Shown here in pieces: positions 7,340 through 14,356 of a stretch of DNA of 64,000 nt. Each line of letters starts with the position of its first letter. Within the stretch, counting starts at the first letter, position 1. Position numbers and translations under genes: made by a program. Source of the stretch: Streptomyces goshikiensis (GTDB lineage Bacteria > Actinomycetota > Actinomycetes > Streptomycetales > Streptomycetaceae); assembly GCF_014650555.1 (NCBI RefSeq), contig NZ_BMVE01000002.1, positions 186,001 through 250,000 of the forward strand, given 5' to 3'. Below the pieces are notes generated by a model. The model saw only the letters and a list, made by a program, of their open reading frames with translations, was not told the origin of the DNA and did not search any database.

Positions 7340-10300
7340 TCAGGGGAGGAGCGGGACGAGGACGAGTGTCAGCGCCGCCGTCACGGAGGACGGGGCGTAG
7401 CAGCTCGTCCCCGCGAAGGACGCGGTGTAGCTCGTCGCCGTGACCATCGTGCTGGGAACCGGCAGCATCGGCGGTGCCAGTGTGGCCACCCCGCTGGCGT
7501 TGGTGAGCGCGGTCCCGAGCGTGATGGGCCCGAGCGGCGTGTTCGCCTTGAAGGTGACCAGTTGTCCCGGGAGCGGAGCGGCGCTGGAGGTGACCTTGAG
7601 CGTGGCGCTCATCGACGGGATGACGAACGTGCCGTTCGTCCGCAGGCGGATCTGCGCCGGGGGCGCCGTCAGCGTCGTGGGAGTCGGGTTCACGGTCAGG
7701 TTCGCCGCAGCGGCGGAGGGACTGTGGCAGGGGCCTCCGTTGTAGACGGCGGTTACCGTGCCGCTGGTGCCCGCGGTGGTGGTGACGCAGGCCGTGCCGC
7801 TCGCGTTGAGCGCCACGGTCTGGCTGAAGCCGCCGGGACCGGTGAAGGTGACCGTTCCGCCGGGAGTGCCGCTGCCCGGCGCGTTGGTCGTGACTGCGGC
7901 GCAGAACGTCACCGGCTGGCCGCAGCCCGCGGGGTTGGGGGTGATGGTGAGCGCGGTCGTGGTCTGGGCGTTGTTCACGGTCACGCCCTTCGTGCTCGTC
8001 GAGGGCTTGAAGCATCCGTTGCCGTTGTAGACGGCCGTGACGGTGCCGTTGGTGAGGGTGTTGGTGGTGACGCATGCTGTGCCGCTGGCGTTGACGGGCA
8101 CCGTGGTGTTCAGTCCGCCGGGGCCGGTGAAGGTGATGGTTCCGGTGGGGGTTCCGCTTCCGGGTGCGACGGCGGTGACGGTGGCGCAGACGGTCACGGT
8201 CTGGCCGCATACGGAGGGGTTGGGGCTCACCGAGACGGTGGTGGTGCTGGTTGCCTGGTTGACGGTTGCCGGCGCGGTGCCGGTCGATGAGGAGAGGCAT
8301 GCGTTGCCGTTGTAGACGGCTGTGACGGTGCCGTTGGTGAGGGTGTTGGTGGTGACGCATGCTGTGCCGCTGGCGTTGACGGGCACCGTGGTGTTGAGTC
8401 CGGCCCCGGTGAAGGTGACGGTTCCGGTGGGGGTTCCGCTTCCGGGTGCGACCGTGGTGACGGTGGCGCAGACGGTTACGGTCTGGCCGCATACCGAGGG
8501 GTTGGGGCTCACCGAGACGGTGGTGGTGCTAGCTGCCTGGTTGACGGTTACCGGCGCGGTGCCGGTCGATGAGGAGAGGCATGCGTTGCCGTTGTAGACG
8601 GCTGTGACGGTGCCGTTGGTGAGGCTGCTGGTGGTGACGCATGCTGTGCCGCTGGCGTTGACGGGCACCGTGGTGTTCAGCCCGGCCCCGGTGAAGGTGA
8701 CAGTTCCGGTGGGGGTTCCGCTGCCGGGTGCGACCGCGGTGACGGTGGCGCAGACGGTCACGGTCTGGCCGCACACCGAGGGGTTGGGGCTCACCGACAC
8801 GGTGGTGGTGCTGGCCGCCTGGTTGACCGTCACGTCGAAGGGAGCGTCGGAGCCGGCGAAGCAGGAGTCGCCGTTGTAGGTGGCCAAGTAGGTGCCGCCG
8901 GTGAGGCTGCTGGTGGTCAGGCATGCCGTGCCGCCCGCGTCCAGCGTGAGTGTGACGTTCAGTCCGCCGGGGCCGGTGAAGGTGATGGTGCCGGTGGGGG
9001 TGCCGCTTCCGGGTGCGACGGCGGTGACGGTGGCGCAGACGGTCACGGCTTCGCCGCATACGGAGGGGTCGGGTTCGACGGTCACGGACACGGTGCTGGC
9101 CGCCTGGTTGACGGTCACGGGCGCGGTGCCGGTCGATGAGGAGAAGCATCCGTCGCCGTTGTAGACGGCCGTGACCGTGCCGGTTTCCAGGGTGGTTGTG
9201 GTGAAGCATGCCGTGCCGCTCGCGTCCAGGGTCACGGTCTCGTTCAGTCCGCCCGCTCCGGTGAAGGTGACGGTTCCGGTGGGGGTGCCACTTCCGGGTG
9301 CGACGGCGGTGACGGTGGCGCAGACGGTTGCGGTCTGGCCGCATACGGAGGGGGTGGGGTCGACGGTCACGGACACGGTGCTGGCCGCCTGGTTGACGGT
9401 CACCGGCGCGGTGCCGGTCGATGAGGAGAAGCATCCGTCGCCGTTGTAGACGGCCGTGACCGTGCCGGTTTCCAGGGTGGTCGTGGTGAAGCATGCCGTG
9501 CCGCTCGCGTTCAGTGGCACCGTGGTGTTCAGTCCGGCCCCGGTGAAGGTGATGGTGCCGGTGGGGGTGCCACTTCCGGGTGCGACGGCGGTGGCGGTGG
9601 CACAGACGGTTACGGTCTGGCCGCATACGGAGGGGTCGGGGTCGACTGTCACTGACACCGTGCTCGACGCCTGGTTGACGGTCACGTCCAGTGAGCCCGT
9701 CGACGGCAGGAAGCAGGTGTCCCCGCTGTAGGTGACGGTGACCGTGCCGGTTTCCAGTGCGGTCGTGGTGACGCATGCCGTGCCGCTCGTGTCCAGAGCC
9801 ACGGTCTCGTTCAGTCCGCCGGCCCCGGTGAAGGTGACGGTTCCGGTGGGGGTGCCGCTTCCGGGTGCGACTGCGGTGACGGTGGCGCAGACGGTCACGG
9901 CTTCGCCGCATACGGAGGGGCTGGGGTCCACCGAGACGGTGGTGGTGCTGGCCGCCTGGTTGACCGTCACGTCGAAGGGAGCGTCGGAGCCGGCGAAGCA
10001 GGAGTCGCCGTTGTAGGTGGCTGAGTAGGTGCCGCCGGTGAGGCTGCTGGTGGTCAGGCATGCCGTGCCGCCCGCGTCCAGCGTGAGTGTCGCGTTCAGT
10101 CCGCCGGGGCCGGTGAAGGTGATGGTGCCGGTGGGGGTTCCGCTGCCGGGTGCGATGGCGGTGACGGTGGCGCAGACGGTCACGGCTTCGCCGCATACGG
10201 AGGGGTCGGGGTTGACGGTCACCGACACCGTGCTCGATGCCTGGTTGACGGTCGCGTCCAGTGAGCCCGTCGAGGGCAGGAAGCAGGTGTTGCCGTTGTA

Positions 10301-12820
10301 GACGGCTGTGACGGTGCCGTTGGTGAGGCTGCTGGTGGTGACGCATGCCGTGCCGCTCATGTCCAGGGTCACGGTCTCGTTCAGTCCGGCCCCGGTGAAG
10401 GTAATGGTGCCGGTGGGGGTGCCGCTTCCGGGGGCGATGGCGGTGACGGTGGCGCAGACGGTCACGGTCTCGCCGCATACGGAGGGGTCGGGTTCGACGG
10501 TCACCGACACCGTGCTCGACGCCTGGTTGACGGTCGCGTCCAGTGAGCCCGTCGAGGGCAGGAAGCAGGTGTTCCCGCTGTAGACGGCTGTGATCGTGCC
10601 GGTCTCCAGCGTGGTCGTGGTGACGCATGCCGTGCCGCTGGCGTCCAGGGGCACCGTGGTGTTCAGCCCGCCGGGGCCGGTGAAGGTGATGGTGCCGGTG
10701 GGGGTTCCGCTGCCGGGTGCGACTGCGGTGACGGTGGCGCACACGGTCACGGTCTCGCCGCACACCGACGGGTTGGGGTCCGCCGTCACCGCCACCGAGC
10801 TGGCTGCCGGGTTGACCGCCACATCCGCGGTGCCGGTCGATGAGGAGAAGCATCCGTCGCCGTTGTAGACGGCTGTGACCGTGCCGGTCTCCAGGGCGGT
10901 TGTGGTGACGCATGCCGTGCCGCTGGCGTCCAGGGGCACCGTGGTGTTCAGTCCGCCGGGGCCGGTGAAGGTGATGGTGCCGGTGGGGGTTCCGCTGCCG
11001 GGTTCGACTGCCGTGACGGTGGCGCAGACGGTCACGGTCTCGCCGCACACGGAGGGGGTGGGGTCGACGGTCACCGATACGGTGCTGGCCGCCTGGTTGA
11101 CGGTCACCGGCGCGGTGCCGGTCGATGAGGAGAAGCATCCGTCGCCGTTGTAGACGGCCGTGACCGTGCCGGTTTCCAGGGTGGTTGTGGTGACGCATGC
11201 CGTGCCGCTCGCGTCCAGGGTCACGGTCTCGTTCAGTCCGCCGGCCCCGGTGAAGGTGATGGTTCCGGTGGGGGTTCCGCTGCCGGGTTCGACTGCGGTG
11301 ACGGTGGCGCACACCGTCACGCTTTCGCCGCATACCGAGGGGTCGGGGTCCACCGACACGGTGGTGGTGCTGGCCGCCTGGTTGACCGTCACATCGAAGG
11401 TCTCGGCCGATGAGGAGAAGCATCCGTCGCCGTTGTAGACGGCTGTGATCGTGCCGGTCTCCAGGGTGGTCGTGGTGAAGCATGCCGCGCCGCTGGCGTT
11501 CAGTGGCACCGTGGTGTTCAGTCCGGCCCCGGTGAAGGTGATGGTGCCGGTGGGGGTTCCGCTGCCGGGGTCGACCGCGGTGGCGCTGGCGCACACGGTC
11601 ACGGTCTCGCCGCACACCGAGGGGTCGGGGTCCACCGACACGGTGGTGATGCTGGCCGCCTGGTTGACCGTCACGTCGACGGTTCCGGTCGAACCGGTGA
11701 AACATGTGTCGCCGTTGTAGACGGCCGTGATCGTGCCGGTTTCCAGGGTGGTTGTGGTGAAGCATGCCGTGCCGCTCGCGTCCAGGGTCACGGTCTCGTT
11801 CAGTCCGCCGGCCCCGGTGAAGGTGATGGTTCCGGTGGGGGTTCCGCTGCCGGGTGCGACTGCCGTGACGGTGGCGCACACGGTCACGGCTTCGCCGCAT
11901 ACGGAGGGGCTGGGGTCCACCGAGACGGTGGTGATGCTGGCCGCCTGGTTGACCGTCACGTCGGCGGTCCCGGTCGCGCTGGCGTAGCACTCGTCGCCGC
12001 CGTAGCTGACGGTGACCGTGCCGGTCTCCAGCACGGTCGTGGTGACGCACGCTATGCCGTCCGCATCCAGCGACACCGTCTCGTTGAGCCCGCCGGGACC
12101 GGTGAACGTCACCGAGCCCGACGGGTTGCCGATGCCCAAGGAGACCGGCGCCACGGTGACACAGAGCGTCACCGTCTCACCGCACACCGACGGGTCGGGG
12201 TCCACCGAGACGCCGACCGTGACGGGCGCTTGGTTGACGACGTGCAGCGTCAGGGGGGAGTTCGACGCGTCGAAGTGCGCGTCGCCGGAGTAGAAGGCGG
12301 CTGCCTGGTGGAAGCCGACGTCCAGGTTGCTGAAGATGACCTGCGCCTGCCCGCTCATGTCCACGGGGGCGGTCAGCACCGGACCGTCGTCGCTGACGAT
12401 GAAGGACACCAGCCCGGTGGGGGTTCCCGAGCCTGGTGGAACGGGGGTTACCTGTGCGGTGACGGTCACCGTCTCGCCGCAGACGGAGGGTTCGGGATCG
12501 AAGGCCAGCGTGGTGGTGGTGTTCGCGAGGTTGACCTCTTGGGTGTCCGCGCCCGTGGACGGGTCGTACTCGGCGTCGCCCGAGTAGTTGGCCTCCACCC
12601 CGTGGAGACCGACCTCCAGAGCGCTGGTCACGTACTGTGCCTGGCCGCTCAGGTCGAGCGGCTCCGTTGTCACGGACACGCCGTCGACGACGAACTCGAC
12701 GCTGCCGGTCAGGGCGGGGCCGCCGGCGAGTTCCGGCTGGACGGTGGCGGTGAAGGTGACCGCCTGGCCGAAGACGGATGGATCCGGTGCCGAGGTCACG
12801 GTGGTGGTCGAACTGGCCAT
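7340..12820 (-). CDS. Giant Cys-rich Ig-like (Big_3_5 type) tandem-repeat protein
   Basis: A protein of 1,826 residues built almost wholly of bacterial Ig-like repeats of about 92-95 residues. I count 18 units sharing the core PSVCGETVTVCATVTAV, then GSGTPTGTITFTG, then TACVTTTTLETGTVTAVYNG, plus a divergent C-terminal unit from about residue 1715. Most units carry four Cys (CG, VCA, ACVT and the C after YNGD), which could form disulfides; the first unit has none and the second has only one. The ATG start has AAAGGGAG upstream. The sequence starts directly with a repeat (MASSTTTVTSAPDPSVFG), so no signal peptide, Tat motif, LPXTG or membrane anchor is visible. Ig-repeat proteins are usually surface, adhesin or phage-virion proteins; with phage-type genes upstream, a virion-derived origin is possible. 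Function is unproved. Confidence 0.9.
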   Translation of the reverse strand: MASSTTTVTSAPDPSVFGQAVTFTATVQPELAGGPALTGSVEFVVDGVSVTTEPLDLSGQAQYVTSALEVGLHGVEANYSGDAEYDPSTGADTQEVNLANTTTTLAFDPEPSVCGETVTVTAQVTPVPPGSGTPTGLVSFIVSDDGPVLTAPVDMSGQAQVIFSNLDVGFHQAAAFYSGDAHFDASNSPLTLHVVNQAPVTVGVSVDPDPSVCGETVTLCVTVAPVSLGIGNPSGSVTFTGPGGLNETVSLDADGIACVTTTVLETGTVTVSYGGDECYASATGTADVTVNQAASITTVSVDPSPSVCGEAVTVCATVTAVAPGSGTPTGTITFTGAGGLNETVTLDASGTACFTTTTLETGTITAVYNGDTCFTGSTGTVDVTVNQAASITTVSVDPDPSVCGETVTVCASATAVDPGSGTPTGTITFTGAGLNTTVPLNASGAACFTTTTLETGTITAVYNGDGCFSSSAETFDVTVNQAASTTTVSVDPDPSVCGESVTVCATVTAVEPGSGTPTGTITFTGAGGLNETVTLDASGTACVTTTTLETGTVTAVYNGDGCFSSSTGTAPVTVNQAASTVSVTVDPTPSVCGETVTVCATVTAVEPGSGTPTGTITFTGPGGLNTTVPLDASGTACVTTTALETGTVTAVYNGDGCFSSSTGTADVAVNPAASSVAVTADPNPSVCGETVTVCATVTAVAPGSGTPTGTITFTGPGGLNTTVPLDASGTACVTTTTLETGTITAVYSGNTCFLPSTGSLDATVNQASSTVSVTVEPDPSVCGETVTVCATVTAIAPGSGTPTGTITFTGAGLNETVTLDMSGTACVTTSSLTNGTVTAVYNGNTCFLPSTGSLDATVNQASSTVSVTVNPDPSVCGEAVTVCATVTAIAPGSGTPTGTITFTGPGGLNATLTLDAGGTACLTTSSLTGGTYSATYNGDSCFAGSDAPFDVTVNQAASTTTVSVDPSPSVCGEAVTVCATVTAVAPGSGTPTGTVTFTGAGGLNETVALDTSGTACVTTTALETGTVTVTYSGDTCFLPSTGSLDVTVNQASSTVSVTVDPDPSVCGQTVTVCATATAVAPGSGTPTGTITFTGAGLNTTVPLNASGTACFTTTTLETGTVTAVYNGDGCFSSSTGTAPVTVNQAASTVSVTVDPTPSVCGQTATVCATVTAVAPGSGTPTGTVTFTGAGGLNETVTLDASGTACFTTTTLETGTVTAVYNGDGCFSSSTGTAPVTVNQAASTVSVTVEPDPSVCGEAVTVCATVTAVAPGSGTPTGTITFTGPGGLNVTLTLDAGGTACLTTSSLTGGTYLATYNGDSCFAGSDAPFDVTVNQAASTTTVSVSPNPSVCGQTVTVCATVTAVAPGSGTPTGTVTFTGAGLNTTVPVNASGTACVTTSSLTNGTVTAVYNGNACLSSSTGTAPVTVNQAASTTTVSVSPNPSVCGQTVTVCATVTTVAPGSGTPTGTVTFTGAGLNTTVPVNASGTACVTTNTLTNGTVTAVYNGNACLSSSTGTAPATVNQATSTTTVSVSPNPSVCGQTVTVCATVTAVAPGSGTPTGTITFTGPGGLNTTVPVNASGTACVTTNTLTNGTVTAVYNGNGCFKPSTSTKGVTVNNAQTTTALTITPNPAGCGQPVTFCAAVTTNAPGSGTPGGTVTFTGPGGFSQTVALNASGTACVTTTAGTSGTVTAVYNGGPCHSPSAAAANLTVNPTPTTLTAPPAQIRLRTNGTFVIPSMSATLKVTSSAAPLPGQLVTFKANTPLGPITLGTALTNASGVATLAPPMLPVPSTMVTATSYTASFAGTSCYAPSSVTAALTLVLVPLLP
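7640..12800 (-). repeat. Tandem ~276-285 bp coding repeats (about 18 copies)
   Basis: The Ig-like units are also strongly repeated as DNA, with period 276, 279 or 285 bases. Nearly identical blocks recur, for example about 8823-9000 and 9960-10140, which are offset by about 1,137 bases (four units). This indicates copying of multi-unit segments rather than only protein-level selection. Such arrays are prone to unequal recombination and to assembly collapse. Confidence 0.85.
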
Positions 12821-12851
12821 GGTGTGGCTCCCTTTCGGATGACCCGCGAAA

Positions 12852-12980
12852 GCAGGTGATGTGCCTTCGCCCCTGTGGCGTGGGGCGGAGCGCGGAGCGC
12901 ATGCGAAAGAGCTGGTGCGGCGTTCCGGAAAGGGCCCTTGTCCACGCGGAGTCGGGGCACATCACCTGCTGATATCAGCA
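12852..12980. promoter_or_regulatory. Inverted repeat and palindrome upstream of the Ig-repeat gene
   Basis: The 14-base arm GCAGGTGATGTGCC at 12852-12865 is exactly inverted at 12956-12969. Directly after it lies a perfect 14-base palindrome, TGCTGATATCAGCA (12967-12980). They lie about 30-160 bases upstream of the Ig-repeat start on its 5' side. They could be operator sites or a folded leader. No matching regulator is in the window. Confidence 0.45.
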
Positions 12981-13103
12981 GTAGGCATTCCGAGTGAGGT
13001 CGTGGGCTAGATGGGTGAAGGGAACACCACTCGTTCGGCTCAGCGCACTCAGGCGCGCGAGATGCGGTAAACCCGGATCGGGCGGCGCCTTGGTGCATTT
13101 TCC

Positions 13104-13187
13104 GAGAGGAGAAAGGTTTTCCCTTTCCCGCGGCCTTCCTGGGTGTGCTGCCGGGCTGCGGTGGGAAAAAGGTTTTTCCCTTTCCCG
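13104..13187. repeat. Two copies of a GGGAAA(A)GG hairpin-like motif
   Basis: Within the 12,981-13,564 non-coding stretch, two similar segments recur about 60 bases apart: GAAAGGTTTTCCCTTTCCCG near 13109 and GAAAAAGGTTTTTCCCTTTC near 13168. Each contains inverted arms (GAAAGG/CCTTTC; GGGAAAAA/TTTTTCCC). They are A/T-tract islands in very GC-rich DNA, upstream of the Ig-repeat gene and downstream of the small Cys protein gene. They may be terminators or regulator sites. The rest of the stretch shows no gene. Confidence 0.4.
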
Positions 13188-13564
13188 TCGTCTCTCCGGG
13201 TCCGTAACCGGGCTGTGTCGGGGCGCAGTCGCGATCCCGGGAGGGTCCGGTGGACTCGTGGCCGGAAAGGAGGGGATTTAACGGCGAGGCGAACCCCGGC
13301 ATTCCTCTGTGGGATCCGGAATTCCGGAGGTGTCGCGGGGTGCAGTGGCCCCTCGGTACACCGGCTGTCCGGTACGCAGAGAGGCTGCTGGCGGGGGCAT
13401 CGCTCTTCCGGCGGTCCGCCGGGGTGGGGGCCGGACGCCCCGCGGGTACCGCGTCGTGGGACCGGCGCGGTGGTGCGGTGCGGCGTACGGCCCGTACGTG
13501 TCCGTTGCGCCCCCGCGGACGCGTGGCCGCGGAAGCCGGCCGCTTCCCGGTGCTGGCAGCGGGC

Positions 13565-13720
13565 CTACTTGCGGACCGCCGTGATGGAACCGCGCCCGCC
13601 CGCCCTCCTGTTGGCGGCGTCGGCCTCCTGTCGCGTGAGGTAGTCGCGCGTGCCTCCGTCAGGGAGGACCAGCCGGTAGACGAGCGTGGACCGGCCGGTG
13701 CGTCCGCAGTTGCATGCCAT
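13565..13720 (-). CDS. Small phage-type protein beginning MACNCG
   Basis: A 51-residue protein with an ATG at 13720 and a strong GGAGGAAG ribosome site. It begins MACNCGRTGRST and continues LVYRLVLPDGGTRDYLTRQE, ending GSITAVRK. Short proteins starting MACNCG with a following YxTxxEA-like segment are frequent in actinobacteriophage genomes, usually near structural genes; the family function is not known to me. The two Cys at positions 3 and 5 could bind metal. It lies between the Ig-repeat gene and a DUF1360-like gene, all on one strand, which supports a phage-derived block. Confidence 0.72.
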   Translation of the reverse strand: MACNCGRTGRSTLVYRLVLPDGGTRDYLTRQEADAANRRAGGRGSITAVRK

Positions 13721-13854
13721 GGTCTTCCTCCTTCGGTTCGGCCGCTCCGGCGGCCGGTCAAGGGGGGAGGGCCGGGGGAATTCCGGGGCGGGGCCGAGCC
13801 CCCGGCTCGTTCCCTTTATCTTTTATCCCCGGGTTATCGCGCCCTGACACTCGT

Positions 13855-13882
13855 CGCCATATAGTCATATTTATATATGGCG
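13855..13882. terminator. AT-rich inverted repeat between the two small phage-type genes
   Basis: CGCCATATA at 13855-13863 is exactly inverted as TATATGGCG at 13874-13882 with a 10-base A/T-rich loop. It follows the DUF1360-like stop and precedes the MACNCG gene on the minus strand, so it may end the first transcript or act as an operator. Its A/T richness is unusual for this DNA. Confidence 0.4.
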
Positions 13883-13913
13883 GCGATCATTGCGGATTTC
13901 CCCACGCGACCGG

Positions 13914-14210
13914 TCAGTCAAGCCAGTTGGCCGCCAGGCCGGTGAGGTAGGAAAGGGTGAGTGTCATTGCGCCCGCCTGGAACCACGTTTCCCCTCCGGC
14001 CCAGTGGGCGAGCGTGGTAACGGCGCCCGCGACCCAGATGCTGACGCACCATCCGCAGGTGATCAGATACGCCGGGTGGGAGTCTTCGCCGAAACGGTCG
14101 GCGACCCGTGAGCGGAACCCCGCAGCGAGGACGTCCTTGGTGATGAATCGGGTGACGCGACAGATTGTGCCGAGCGACAGGAGGAAGATCAGCGCACTCA
14201 TGGAATTCAT
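13914..14210 (-). CDS. DUF1360-like small membrane protein
   Basis: A 98-residue protein with the ATG at 14210 (MNSMSALIFLLSL). It has three hydrophobic stretches: residues about 5-16, the segment LITCGWCVSIWVAGAVTTLA, and the segment after AGAMTLTLSYL. The CxxC-S-W arrangement (CGWCVSIW) together with TRFITKD near the N-terminus matches DUF1360 proteins, which occur in phages, prophages and Bacillus-type genomes with no established role. It is in line with the MACNCG gene, with the Ig-repeat gene beyond. A phage-remnant origin is inferred. Confidence 0.72.
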   Translation of the reverse strand: MNSMSALIFLLSLGTICRVTRFITKDVLAAGFRSRVADRFGEDSHPAYLITCGWCVSIWVAGAVTTLAHWAGGETWFQAGAMTLTLSYLTGLAANWLD

Positions 14211-14356
14211 CGTAGGGTTCCGCTTCCCGCCCCACTCGCGTTTCCTCGAAACCGGCGGGAGGCCGGATCGGCGGGGAATTCCGGAGCCCATCGGGCGGGT
14301 TCGACGGGCTGGTCTCCAGTGCGCCTGAGGCCGGGCGGGCACCCGGGTCACCCCGC

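Noticed and set aside
8529..12050. A 1,173-codon minus-strand frame and a regular ladder of ~91-codon plus-strand frames across the Ig-repeat gene
   Set aside because: They are shadows of the repeated coding DNA in other frames; the products are His/Arg-rich or repeat the same antisense pattern and have no family or ribosome sites.
7640..12800. Regularly spaced repeats suggesting a CRISPR-like array
   Set aside because: The period is 276-285 bases, the repeats are coding and continuous, and there are no short spacers or cas genes.
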